A stretch of DNA of 55,500 bases from Cyclobacteriaceae bacterium (lineage in GTDB: Bacteria > Bacteroidota > Bacteroidia > Cytophagales > Cyclobacteriaceae), in the NCBI GenBank assembly GCA_028281285.1, contig JANQKF010000011.1, positions 1 to 55,500 on the forward strand, in the 5' to 3' direction. Shown here piece by piece: positions 27,591 through 35,952 of this stretch (positions are counted from its first letter, which is position 1; each line of letters begins with the position of its first letter). Made by a program: the position numbers and the translations under genes. The notes under the pieces were generated by a model that saw nothing but the letters and a program-made list of their open reading frames with translations, did not search any database and was not told the DNA's origin.

Positions 27591-29360
27591 TTAATTCAAT
27601 ACTTCTTTGTATTGCATTTGGTAAAGATTGGCATAAAAGCCTCCTTTCTCAAGTAATTCTTGATGTGTCCCTACTTCCATGATCTCCCCTTTATCAAGCA
27701 CGATAATTTTGTCAGCACCCTGAATAGTAGATAGGCGGTGTGCGATGACCATTGCCGTTCGTCCTTTCATCATCACATCAATAGCATTTTGAATCAGTTC
27801 TTCAGTTTCACTATCGACCGAAGAAGTCGCTTCATCCAATACAATAATTTTGGGATCATAAACCATTGCTCTAACAAATGAGATTAACTGACGCTGACCA
27901 ACAGATAAGGTAGCGCCACGTTCCATCACATTGTACTCTAGCTTACCCGGCAGTCTTTCAATGAATTTTTTGGCTCCAACGAGCTCTGCCGCTTCCATAA
28001 TTTTCTCATCCGAAATATCAGGATTACCCAAGCTGATATTGGCTTTAATGGTATCGGAGAAAAGAAAGACATCCTGTAAAACGACCCCGATTTGTTCTCT
28101 CAACGCCCCTAAATCATATTCCTTCAGGTCACGACCATCAATCTTTATCTGGCCCCTATTAATTTCATAAAACCTGCTGAGAAGATTGATCACTGAGGAC
28201 TTACCCGCTCCTGTGGCACCAACAAATGCCACAGTCTGCCCTTCTTCAACGTTGAAGGAGATGTCCTTTAACACAAAGTCTTTCTCATTGTAAGCAAACC
28301 AGACATTATTAAAATCAACTGCTCCTCTGAAATCAGTTGGTTTGTAATTTCCTTCATCAGCGATATGCTCATCACTATCCAACAAGTCAAAAATTCTGTT
28401 GGAGCTGACAATACCCATTTGGAGGGTGTTAAATCGATCTGCAATCATTCGTATTGGTCGGAAGAACATCTGGATGTACATTATGAAGGAAATGATAATC
28501 CCTGGTCCGAGACCAGCGTCATTAAGGATTCCTCTTGCACCGTACCAAACTAACATCCCAATGGCTATAGCCTGAATCAATTCGGCAACCGGAAAGTATA
28601 TAGAATAGTATAGAACAGACTTGATATGTGCTTTCCTGTGCTCTTTGTTGATCTCCTCAAATTTTTCCTGTTCTCTTTTTTCAGCATTGAAAATTTGGAC
28701 AATGTTCATCCCGGTCACATGTTCCTGCACGAAGGAGTTCAGGTTGGAAACAGCGTTTCTGACATCGTTGAAGGTGACTTTAATCTTCTCCTTAAAAATA
28801 TAAGTACTGAATATAAGCAAAGGCAACGTGGACAAGCTGATTAAAGAAAGCTTCCAGTTCATGGCGAACATAAAACCCATAATCACTATGAGTTGAAGTA
28901 AGTCTCCAATCAAGGCTGCGATTCCTTCACTGAAAACATTGGATAGAGTCTCAATGTCCGAAACATTCCTGGTCACCAACCTACCAATAGGTGTCTTGTC
29001 AAAAAACTTCAGCCTTAGTTTCAAAAGGTGTTGGTAAAGCTTAACTCGAATGTCCTTAATGATCGTCTGCCCTACCCAGCCTGATAAGTAGGTATGCGAA
29101 TACTGAACTATTGCAAGTACAATCAGGTGGATGACCAGAATAGTCATCATGGTTACCAGGCCATTGTAGTCTCCCAATGGCACATAAGTATCAATCGCCT
29201 GTTGAACGATCAGGGGCCTAATGGGAACGAGTGCAGCCAGCAGCACGGTGAGGAAGACCAATAAATAGAATTGCTTCATGTAGGGTTTCGCATACCGAAA
29301 CAGGCGCTTCAGCACTTTGAAATCAACTATATTCCCGCTTTTGGTAGTTTCCTTTTCCAA
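27591..29360 (-). CDS. ABC exporter half-transporter, consensus-site subunit (TM288/BmrD-like)
   Basis: A 589-residue type IV ABC exporter half with six TM helices (about 25-330) and an ATPase domain: Walker A GATGAGKSS, Q-loop VLQDVFLFSD, Walker B IIVLDEATSSVD with Glu510 intact, H-loop IAHR. The signature is LSVGQRQ, with Val487 where Gly is canonical. This is the mirror image of the subunit at 24581 (good signature, Asp in Walker B). Together they would build one consensus and one degenerate ATP site, as in TM287/288 and BmrCD. Its start abuts the truA stop, so it shares a transcript with truA. Confidence 0.9.
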   Translation of the reverse strand: MEKETTKSGNIVDFKVLKRLFRYAKPYMKQFYLLVFLTVLLAALVPIRPLIVQQAIDTYVPLGDYNGLVTMMTILVIHLIVLAIVQYSHTYLSGWVGQTIIKDIRVKLYQHLLKLRLKFFDKTPIGRLVTRNVSDIETLSNVFSEGIAALIGDLLQLIVIMGFMFAMNWKLSLISLSTLPLLIFSTYIFKEKIKVTFNDVRNAVSNLNSFVQEHVTGMNIVQIFNAEKREQEKFEEINKEHRKAHIKSVLYYSIYFPVAELIQAIAIGMLVWYGARGILNDAGLGPGIIISFIMYIQMFFRPIRMIADRFNTLQMGIVSSNRIFDLLDSDEHIADEGNYKPTDFRGAVDFNNVWFAYNEKDFVLKDISFNVEEGQTVAFVGATGAGKSSVINLLSRFYEINRGQIKIDGRDLKEYDLGALREQIGVVLQDVFLFSDTIKANISLGNPDISDEKIMEAAELVGAKKFIERLPGKLEYNVMERGATLSVGQRQLISFVRAMVYDPKIIVLDEATSSVDSETEELIQNAIDVMMKGRTAMVIAHRLSTIQGADKIIVLDKGEIMEVGTHQELLEKGGFYANLYQMQYKEVLN

Positions 29361-30110
29361 TTAGTCTAAGTAAATCTCTTCCGGATATTTCACAGCTGAA
29401 AGGTACAGTCCTTCCGGTGGAACTGCTCGCCCTGCCAATCTTCTGTCTTTGCCTTTAATAATTTCTGAAAACTCGTCCTTGGTCATCCTTCCAATCCCTA
29501 CTTCAAGCAATGTTCCTACTAACGCTCTGATCATGCCTCTCAAAAACCTGTTTGCTGTAACGTGAAATGTCAACGAATCGTTTTCAGAAATCCACTCGGC
29601 TTTTTCGATGGTACAAATGAAGTTATTTACTTCCGTTTTTACCTTGCTAAACGACTGAAAATCCTGTTCGCCAATTAGAAGTTCTGTCGCCTCATTCATC
29701 TTCTCCACATCAACAACTCTTGAATAAAAATAACTCTGCCCACCCTTAAAAGGATTTCTTTTTTGATGAATTTTGTATTGATATGACCTGCGAATAGCAT
29801 CAAAACGAGCATGGGCTTCTGGCTTAACAGCTCGAGCATTATTGATCACAATATCGTCTGGCAACACCCCATTTAGTTTAAATGGCAAATCTTCCAGTGG
29901 AAAGTTGAGGTTAACATCAAGGTGAGCCACCTGTTCAATGGCATGTACTCCTGTATCAGTACGACCGCTTCCGTGAACCGGTGTTGGTGTCCTTAGAATT
30001 GTTGATAATGCTTTTTCAACCTCTGTTTGCACCGTATTGGCATTCTCTTGAATCTGCCAACCATGATAGTTGGTGCCGTCATAACTAATATTGAGAAAAT
30101 ACCTTTGCAA
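29361..30110 (-). CDS. truA: tRNA pseudouridine(38-40) synthase TruA
   Basis: A 249-residue enzyme that converts uridines 38-40 of the tRNA anticodon stem to pseudouridine. The catalytic Asp52 lies in GSGRTDTGVHA, and the N-terminal strand YFLNISYDGTNYHGWQ and the C-terminal FLRGMIRALVGTLLEVG are family hallmarks. Length is typical. It is the first gene of a minus-strand unit with the ABC exporter subunit that follows with no gap. Confidence 0.96.
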   Translation of the reverse strand: MQRYFLNISYDGTNYHGWQIQENANTVQTEVEKALSTILRTPTPVHGSGRTDTGVHAIEQVAHLDVNLNFPLEDLPFKLNGVLPDDIVINNARAVKPEAHARFDAIRRSYQYKIHQKRNPFKGGQSYFYSRVVDVEKMNEATELLIGEQDFQSFSKVKTEVNNFICTIEKAEWISENDSLTFHVTANRFLRGMIRALVGTLLEVGIGRMTKDEFSEIIKGKDRRLAGRAVPPEGLYLSAVKYPEEIYLD

Positions 30111-30129
30111 TTTTTGGATGTTAAGTGGG

Positions 30130-30150
30130 CAAAGGTAGTATTTAAATACT
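30130..30150 (-). promoter_or_regulatory. Candidate -7 box with overlapping 14-bp palindrome upstream of truA
   Basis: On the minus strand TACCTTTG (30130-30137) matches TAnnTTTG, 20 bases before the truA ATG. Directly upstream and sharing one base is the perfect palindrome AGTATTTAAATACT (30137-30150), which would sit between the -33 and -7 elements, a good place for a repressor operator. Confidence 0.45.
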
Positions 30151-30174
30151 TGTTTGAAAGGAATCGAATTCAGG

Positions 30175-31302
30175 TCAAACCGATTTTGATTTCGGCTTAT
30201 TCTTCAGACCAAAGAGTGGTCTTAACCACACCAATCTTCTGATTACAAATTCATAGACAAGCCACGTAATCGACAGAGTCCCAATCACCATGATTACAAA
30301 TTTGACAATGACCGGCATTGAAACATTCATCAAATAAAACCCCAATGTGATTATTATTACCTGGTGGATGATATAAAAAGGGTAAACTGCCTCATTGCGG
30401 TACCGAAGTGTGCGACTTGGTCTGTTTAAGTACTTAGAAGAAAAACCAAAGATGGCCAACACCCATGACCACAGATTCAAGACCTTGAACATGGATATTA
30501 ATTCAAAATTCAGTGTGTAGTAGGTGTAGTAAACTAAAAAGGCAAAGAAAATAACACCTGACCCCAAGGCAATGTATCTCAGTTTTTGAACAGCCGGCCA
30601 AAAACTTTCCTTGACGGAGATGAACAGATAACCACTCAGGAAGAAGATGCCATAATAGGCGAAAGTGTACCAGTCATTGGTATAACCGTAAGTCATAGGA
30701 TACTTCTGCGACAAGCTGATTTCGACCAGGAATACTGGGACTACCACAAAAAACAGAACCGAAGGAAAACGTTGAATCCAACTAGCAAATTTTGTGAAAA
30801 AGGCCTTTGCTCTAGTTGATCTTAAAAAGAGAAAAACAGGAGTAAGTACCAACGAAAAGGTCAAGAGATAAGGCAAAAACCAGAGATGGTGCCAAGTGAA
30901 ATTTCCGATAGGATACCTGCCCTTGAAAAAATCGGGATAAAACTGAAATAAGGACTGATACTCTGCTCCCTGCGTTAGCCGTTCCAAATATATTTGAGGG
31001 GCAACCGTAAGCAAGATTCCAAATACGAGCGGGACAAACAACCGCAGGATTCTCTCCTTTACAAACTGACCACCACTTCGAAACGAAAGTGCAAACCGGG
31101 TGCCCATTCCAGATACGACAAAAAGGATCGGTAATCTCCATTGATTCACAAAGAACATGGGATACATCAACAACTCGGAAGTGGTCTCGTTTTTTATGTG
31201 CCAGGGCCAGGGAACAAAAAACATCCCTACATGGTACAGTATCAATAGATCAAAAACGATTACTCGAATCCAATCTAAATCATATCTCCTTTCTTTTATC
31301 AA
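30175..31302 (-). CDS. Membrane acyltransferase, OafA/Acyltransferase_3 family
   Basis: A 375-residue integral membrane protein with about ten TM helices. The N-terminal DWIRVIVFDLLILYHVGMFF contains the His of the family active site, and the C-terminal block (YRNEAVYPFYIIHQVIIITLGFY divided over two helices) is typical of this family. Members transfer acetyl, succinyl or other acyl groups to surface sugars or antibiotics. The acceptor is not evident here. It follows the thiolase gene by 52 bases on the same strand. Confidence 0.85.
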   Translation of the reverse strand: MIKERRYDLDWIRVIVFDLLILYHVGMFFVPWPWHIKNETTSELLMYPMFFVNQWRLPILFVVSGMGTRFALSFRSGGQFVKERILRLFVPLVFGILLTVAPQIYLERLTQGAEYQSLFQFYPDFFKGRYPIGNFTWHHLWFLPYLLTFSLVLTPVFLFLRSTRAKAFFTKFASWIQRFPSVLFFVVVPVFLVEISLSQKYPMTYGYTNDWYTFAYYGIFFLSGYLFISVKESFWPAVQKLRYIALGSGVIFFAFLVYYTYYTLNFELISMFKVLNLWSWVLAIFGFSSKYLNRPSRTLRYRNEAVYPFYIIHQVIIITLGFYLMNVSMPVIVKFVIMVIGTLSITWLVYEFVIRRLVWLRPLFGLKNKPKSKSV

Positions 31303-31354
31303 ATCAATAGATTTCTCTAGAGACCAGTCTAAAAAGAACTGGTTGCCTGATCAG

Positions 31355-32560
31355 TCAACATTTTTCATAAATAACAGCTGCTCCTTGCCCAACACCAATA
31401 CACATGGTCGCCAATCCGTATTTCACATCTTCTCTCTTCTGCATTTCATGAAGTAATGTAGCAGATATTCTTGTTCCACTTGCCCCTAAAGGATGTCCGA
31501 TAGCAATTGAACCTCCATTCACATTTACGATTTCAGGATTCAATTCCAATTCCTGCATACATGGAATGGCTTGTGCGGCAAATGCTTCGTTAATTTCGGC
31601 CAAGTCAATGTCGTTGGAAGTCAGGCCAGCCCTTTTAAGTGCCTTTTGAGTAGCAGGAATTGGCCCAATCCCCATACAATCAGGAGTTACTCCTGCAATG
31701 GCCATGGAAACCACTCTTGCCATGGGTTCAAGATTGAATTTTTTCAGCGTTTCTTCTGTCACGATCAAGGCGGCTGCGGCTCCATCATTAATACCTGAAG
31801 AATTACCCGCAGTTACTGACCCTCCTTCCCTGAAAGCAGGCTTGAGAGTACCAAGCTTTTCAATTGACGATAGTCTCGGATGTTCGTCTTTATCGAAATG
31901 AATAGGATCGGCCTTCCGTTGAGGAACTGATACAGGAACAATTTCATTCGCAAACTTACCAGCTTCATGAGCCGATTGATATTTCAACTGTGTGTTATGG
32001 GCAAATTCATCCTGCCCTTCTCGTGACACATTCCATTGTTCAGCCACATTTTCCGCAGTTTCGCCCATGGCAAATGGGTAATACATTTCGGCCAACTTCG
32101 GGTTCGTGAATCTCCATCCAATGGTGGTATCATACATATTGGTTGCTCGACCAAACGCTGTTTCCGATTTGCCCAAAACGAATGGTGCTCTTGTCATACT
32201 TTCTACGCCACCGGCAATATAGGCTTCTCCTTCTCCGAGCATCAAAGCACGTGAAGCATCCATAATACTTTGAAGGCCAGAAGCGCATAATCTATTAACG
32301 GTTACCCCACCCGTTTCAATAGGAAGGCCCGCCATTAACAACGCCATTCTAGCTACATTTCGATTGTCTTCTCCTGCCTGGTTTGCTGCCCCAAAAATCA
32401 CATCTTCAATGATTGAGGAATCCAGGGAGGTATTTCTTTCCATCAGTGCTTTTATTACAATCGTGGCCAAATCGTCAGGACGAACACTCGCTAAGGTTCC
32501 CCCGAATTTTCCGACCGGTGTACGAACTATGTCAACTACGTATGCACTTTGAATACTCAT
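31355..32560 (-). CDS. Acetyl-CoA C-acyltransferase (thiolase)
   Basis: A 401-residue thiolase with the full catalytic set: nucleophile Cys92 (NRLCASGLQS), His356 (GHPLGASG) and Cys387 (CIGVGQG). It may act in fatty-acid beta-oxidation (3-ketoacyl-CoA cleavage) or in acetoacetyl-CoA formation. No fadB or other beta-oxidation gene is adjacent, so the direction cannot be decided here. It is divergently transcribed from the DUF4293 gene with 72 bases between the starts. Confidence 0.93.
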   Translation of the reverse strand: MSIQSAYVVDIVRTPVGKFGGTLASVRPDDLATIVIKALMERNTSLDSSIIEDVIFGAANQAGEDNRNVARMALLMAGLPIETGGVTVNRLCASGLQSIMDASRALMLGEGEAYIAGGVESMTRAPFVLGKSETAFGRATNMYDTTIGWRFTNPKLAEMYYPFAMGETAENVAEQWNVSREGQDEFAHNTQLKYQSAHEAGKFANEIVPVSVPQRKADPIHFDKDEHPRLSSIEKLGTLKPAFREGGSVTAGNSSGINDGAAAALIVTEETLKKFNLEPMARVVSMAIAGVTPDCMGIGPIPATQKALKRAGLTSNDIDLAEINEAFAAQAIPCMQELELNPEIVNVNGGSIAIGHPLGASGTRISATLLHEMQKREDVKYGLATMCIGVGQGAAVIYEKC

Positions 32561-32600
32561 TTTAGAATAATTTGGATCCTGATAAATAGATGGAAAGGCC

Positions 32601-32608
32601 TATCTTTG
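32601..32608 (+). promoter_or_regulatory. Candidate -7 box TATCTTTG for the DUF4293 gene
   Basis: TATCTTTG is a perfect TAnnTTTG match 25 bases before the ATG at 32633. A TTTG lies upstream at a longer than usual spacing (26 bases). Confidence 0.5.
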
Positions 32609-32632
32609 CGCGCAAGTTAAAGTGAAGCGATC

Positions 32633-33121
32633 ATGATACAAAGAATCCAATCTCTAATTCTCCTTGTTATTGCCGTATGTATGGCGCTGATTTTGTTTTT
32701 TCCTATTTGGTCAGAAGTCAATCAGGATTCGACACAGCAGATCGTTTTCACAGCTTTTAAGGTCGATACCGTAGCATTACCTTATGATGCTGAAGCGGCC
32801 CCGGTAAATACCAAGTCAACCATTTATATCGGCCTGTTGGCTATAATAGCGGCAGTCATTGCCGTGTTCTCCATTTTCCAGTACAAAAACCGACTTAATC
32901 AAATGAAATTGGGAGCATTGAATTCGCTGGTAATGGCAGCCACCCTGGGTTTGTCGTACTATAATATTTATAACCTCGAAACTGATTTTAGTCCGCAAAC
33001 CCAAGGTGCCTTTCTCCTCGGTTTCTTTCTCCCCGTGGCTGCCATGATCTTGAATATGGTGTCCAACCGATTTATCCGTAAGGACGAAAAACTAGTCCGG
33101 TCGGTGGATCGAATCAGGTAG
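32633..33121 (+). CDS. DUF4293 four-TM protein
   Basis: A 162-residue protein beginning MIQRIQSLILLVIAV, the signature opening of the Bacteroidota-specific DUF4293 family, with four TM helices (about 7-24, 63-83, 93-110, 127-146). Function is unknown. It is divergently placed from the thiolase. Confidence 0.85.
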   Translation: MIQRIQSLILLVIAVCMALILFFPIWSEVNQDSTQQIVFTAFKVDTVALPYDAEAAPVNTKSTIYIGLLAIIAAVIAVFSIFQYKNRLNQMKLGALNSLVMAATLGLSYYNIYNLETDFSPQTQGAFLLGFFLPVAAMILNMVSNRFIRKDEKLVRSVDRIR

Positions 33122-33164
33122 CTGGAAATGGATACCCTCTTCAATTGAGGCACCCCTTTCCCAT

Positions 33165-33920
33165 TTATTTCTTTTTAAAAATTGCCCACCCAAAGGCTCC
33201 TGTAAAAGACCAATCCCTTATTGATCTTGGTTCATATTCTCCGTTGTACTCAAACCTTACCTCAAAAAATCCTCTTTTTAGCAGTCTCCGTCTCCATCCT
33301 ACCCCAAACTTCAAGGAGAAAATGTCTGATTCAAAACCCTGTAAACGATCAGAACCACCAACTACCTGACCACTGATAATACGCTCATCTCTCCAACTCA
33401 GCCAATTTTTTGTGCCGGTAAAAAAGTAGAGGCCCAAGAATCCCTGATTAGAATTTCCCAGGTTCATTCTGTTCATTTGAAAAGGGTAAAATTTGACAAT
33501 TGATTCCAATTCAACTAAGCTTCTTAAATGAACGGAAAGACCATTTGGTAGTAAACTTACATTGGAGAATGTATTCACTTCATTTCTAAATCTGAATGCC
33601 ATATCAAGTCCAATCTCTATAGAAAAAGGTGAGTTTCGAATCCTTTGCTCCTTTGCAATTCTTAATTCAGTTGGATTGATATTCTGTCTGCTTATTAGAG
33701 TTCCCCATGTCTCAAAACCAGAAACATATAACATGGAATTAGTTTCCTCTTGATGTGCCTTGGACCATAAGATTCGATGTAACAATCCTCTTCTCCATCC
33801 AGCCTCATTCGAATTACTTTCTTTGTCAAAATAAGTCGTCTCCTGAGCTGAAATTCCACCTACACTGGTGAATAAGATAGCCACAGTAAAAACAAAATAT
33901 CTGACCCTGAAATCTTTCAT
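33165..33920 (-). CDS. Putative outer-membrane beta-barrel protein
   Basis: A 251-residue protein with a Sec signal peptide (about 1-25, ending SAQ). The rest consists of alternating polar/hydrophobic strands rich in aromatic residues, ending in a strand with Phe and Trp (FTGAFGWAIFKKK), typical of barrels. It has no recognised family. The two neighbouring genes on the same strand encode another barrel and an FKBP-like lipoprotein (frameshifted), which suggests an envelope-related group. Confidence 0.6.
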   Translation of the reverse strand: MKDFRVRYFVFTVAILFTSVGGISAQETTYFDKESNSNEAGWRRGLLHRILWSKAHQEETNSMLYVSGFETWGTLISRQNINPTELRIAKEQRIRNSPFSIEIGLDMAFRFRNEVNTFSNVSLLPNGLSVHLRSLVELESIVKFYPFQMNRMNLGNSNQGFLGLYFFTGTKNWLSWRDERIISGQVVGGSDRLQGFESDIFSLKFGVGWRRRLLKRGFFEVRFEYNGEYEPRSIRDWSFTGAFGWAIFKKK

Positions 33921-34037
33921 ATACTCTAGTTCTAAATTTTGTCTTGTGTCAAAACCCTATACATTGAAAAATCAAAAAGTCTGGATGGATTGTTTCACTT
34001 TTTTAAGAAAAAGATAATCCATCATCTCACAGTTTTA

Positions 34038-34555
34038 TCAATGCCGGACTTCATGAAGTTCTAGTTCTATAATGAGATTGGCCTGATTCAGTGCTGTCCC
34101 CCAACCTGTGAATCCAAGTCTTGAAGGTACGTAGAACGTCCCTGAACCATTCTCTGATAGTATTTCTGTCCAATCTCAAATCCACGAATAATCTGACCTC
34201 GACCTAAGGCAAAGATGAAAGGTCGATAAGGGTGGTTCGGATCATAGAGATCATTTTCCCTTGCTATGCCTTCTTTTGTGGTATCAATAAGGCGACCATC
34301 CAGATAGTAGATCGAGTAATCCACAACTACCGAGTCTGTCGGAATAGGTGAAAGCCCATTACCTCTTTCATTTAAGACAAAATAAACACCGCTTGGGTGT
34401 GCTGTAGCTTCGATATTTCTAGAGAACAAATAATCATTGATGTCCAAAAAATCCTGAGTATCCGGGTCAATGTCTTCTCGGATTTTACCACATGAGATGG
34501 TTGCAATTGAAAGCAAAAATAAAACAGTGGTTTTAGTAATTGTCTTCGTTGTCAT
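34038..34555 (-). pseudogene. FKBP-type peptidyl-prolyl isomerase lipoprotein, single-base frameshift
   Basis: The frame from the ATG at 34555 encodes a lipoprotein signal (lipobox ISCG, Cys22) and an FKBP domain up to GRGQIIRGFEIGQKYY, then runs into a non-FKBP tail and stops at 34088. A different minus-strand frame continues the domain perfectly: LSENGSGTFYVPSRLGF, WGTALNQANLIIELELHEV, stopping at 34038-34040. The two join if one base is added near 34160 (TACCTATCA instead of TACTATCA). So the gene is either genuinely broken or carries one consensus error. An intact product of about 172 residues would be a periplasmic or outer-membrane FKBP-fold proline isomerase. Confidence 0.85.
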
Positions 34556-34567
34556 GTTGCTTTGAGT

Positions 34568-35218
34568 TTATTCTTCTTCTTTTCCTTTTCCAGTTTTGAG
34601 CCTGAAACCAATCGTGAGATTGAAATCCAGGGGGAGGTCAAAATCATTTTTGACAAACCTACCCTGACCTTGAGGCACATAGCCAATATTGGCATCGATG
34701 AACATTCCATTCTTGAAGACTTTCTGATAGCCTATATAGGCGCCCAGAGTAGGCAGAAACTCAGAGTCAAAGAAAAAATTTCCCTGACGGTATTGTTCCA
34801 TATGAGCAATTACGTTATTTGCTCGGATACCCAAATAAGGCCCTTGAAAAGTGTCATTGCCTTTAATGTAATAGCGTATGTTAGCATTTAACGTCAGCTT
34901 ATTTCTGACAAGGGTACTCCCCTCGGCAAAAGAAAACCTGGGCTCGTATTCCAAATCCCAGGTGCCTGAACTAATATTTCCACTAAGATTGCTCAGGAGT
35001 TGAAGCTGCGTGGAAAAGTGATTTCCTATCTTGAATTCACCTGCTAAGGAAATGTTTATAGGTGATACACCAGTATGATTCATAAAACCAATTGGAGCCA
35101 ACCCAACCTTGAGGATCGACCGGGGCTGGTACTTGTCGATTACCTGAAAATCGTTCTGTGCACGAACTCCGGAAGTACCTAGCAAGACTAATGTGATTAA
35201 CAACAATGATTTTCTCAT
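34568..35218 (-). CDS. Outer-membrane beta-barrel protein
   Basis: A 216-residue protein with a signal peptide (1-21, ending VRAQ) and eight or so amphipathic strands (for example FSTQLQLLSNL, LTLNANIRYYI, YLGIRANNVIAHM, MFIDANIGYVPQG, FNLTIGFRLKT), the layout of small porin/OmpA-like barrels. It has no binding motif. It lies 12 bases upstream of the frameshifted FKBP lipoprotein gene in the same direction, so they were probably one operon. A perfect inverted repeat abuts its start codon. Confidence 0.7.
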   Translation of the reverse strand: MRKSLLLITLVLLGTSGVRAQNDFQVIDKYQPRSILKVGLAPIGFMNHTGVSPINISLAGEFKIGNHFSTQLQLLSNLSGNISSGTWDLEYEPRFSFAEGSTLVRNKLTLNANIRYYIKGNDTFQGPYLGIRANNVIAHMEQYRQGNFFFDSEFLPTLGAYIGYQKVFKNGMFIDANIGYVPQGQGRFVKNDFDLPLDFNLTIGFRLKTGKGKEEE

Positions 35219-35242
35219 TTAAGTAGGTTTTGTTCTACTTAA
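35219..35242 (-). promoter_or_regulatory. 8-bp inverted repeat directly abutting the barrel-protein start codon
   Basis: Arms TTAAGTAG (35219-35226) and CTACTTAA (35235-35242) flank an 8-base loop. The left arm ends at the base before the ATG (35218, minus strand). It may be an operator or a hairpin that hides the start. Confidence 0.45.
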
Positions 35243-35317
35243 TTGACACCAATGAAAGCCCGGACGCCCAGTGGCAAATGTTAAGAAATGTTAGAAATGA
35301 GGTTAAAAGATGTTAAC

Positions 35318-35905
35318 TCAATGAAGAGCCGGTCTAATTTTAAGATTGGCCAAAATTGCCGCTTCTTTATGCATCAGCTCGTCCAGCTTAGAGTAAACCA
35401 AGTCTTCATCAAAGTAATTCAGCGCAAGCTTTACATATATATTTCCATGCTTGGCTTCCGAGGCCCAAAGCTCTTTGTAGAATCTTTTGAGGTCAGGATC
35501 CTCCAAATTATCAGCGACTAGCTTAAATCGCTCACAACCTCGACATTCAATTACAGAACCTAGTAAAAGCCTTATCAAAAAACGCGAATCAACGGATCCA
35601 CCTTTGGCCTCTTCCATCAATTTATGAATATAGAGATCAGGTTCCATTTTGGACGGAAGAGGCACCCCTTTCGATTGCATCACTTCATATACCTGCTGAA
35701 AATGCTCGAGTTCTTCCAGCGCGGTATCTATCAGATCTGGGATGATAAAATCACGATCAGGATACTTGGCGATTAGACTCATGGCCATTGCTGAAGCTTT
35801 TCGTTCGCAATCGGCATGATCCTGCAAAAAACTGTTGAAGTCATTCATTACAGCATCAATCCAGGCTTGAGGGGAAGCCGATAAAACCTCTACTGAGTAT
35901 TTCAT
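35318..35905 (-). CDS. miaE: tRNA-(ms2io6A)-hydroxylase MiaE
   Basis: A 195-residue ferritin-like diiron enzyme that hydroxylates the isopentenyl group of ms2i6A37 in tRNA. Likely iron ligands are Glu34 (DCERKAS), Glu65 and His68 (EELEH), Glu120 (VIECRGCERF), Glu150 and His153 (SEAKH). The CERKA and ECRGCERF blocks are family hallmarks. It is a single gene on the minus strand, divergent from the glycosyltransferase. Confidence 0.92.
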   Translation of the reverse strand: MKYSVEVLSASPQAWIDAVMNDFNSFLQDHADCERKASAMAMSLIAKYPDRDFIIPDLIDTALEELEHFQQVYEVMQSKGVPLPSKMEPDLYIHKLMEEAKGGSVDSRFLIRLLLGSVIECRGCERFKLVADNLEDPDLKRFYKELWASEAKHGNIYVKLALNYFDEDLVYSKLDELMHKEAAILANLKIRPALH

Positions 35906-35952
35906 TCTTGGGTTGTTAGGTATTCGACAATTGGCTTGTTAGGTTTAACCTG

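Noticed and set aside
34088-34160. The literal C-terminal tail of the FKBP lipoprotein frame.
   Set aside because: It is out of frame relative to the conserved FKBP strands and is not treated as a real protein end.
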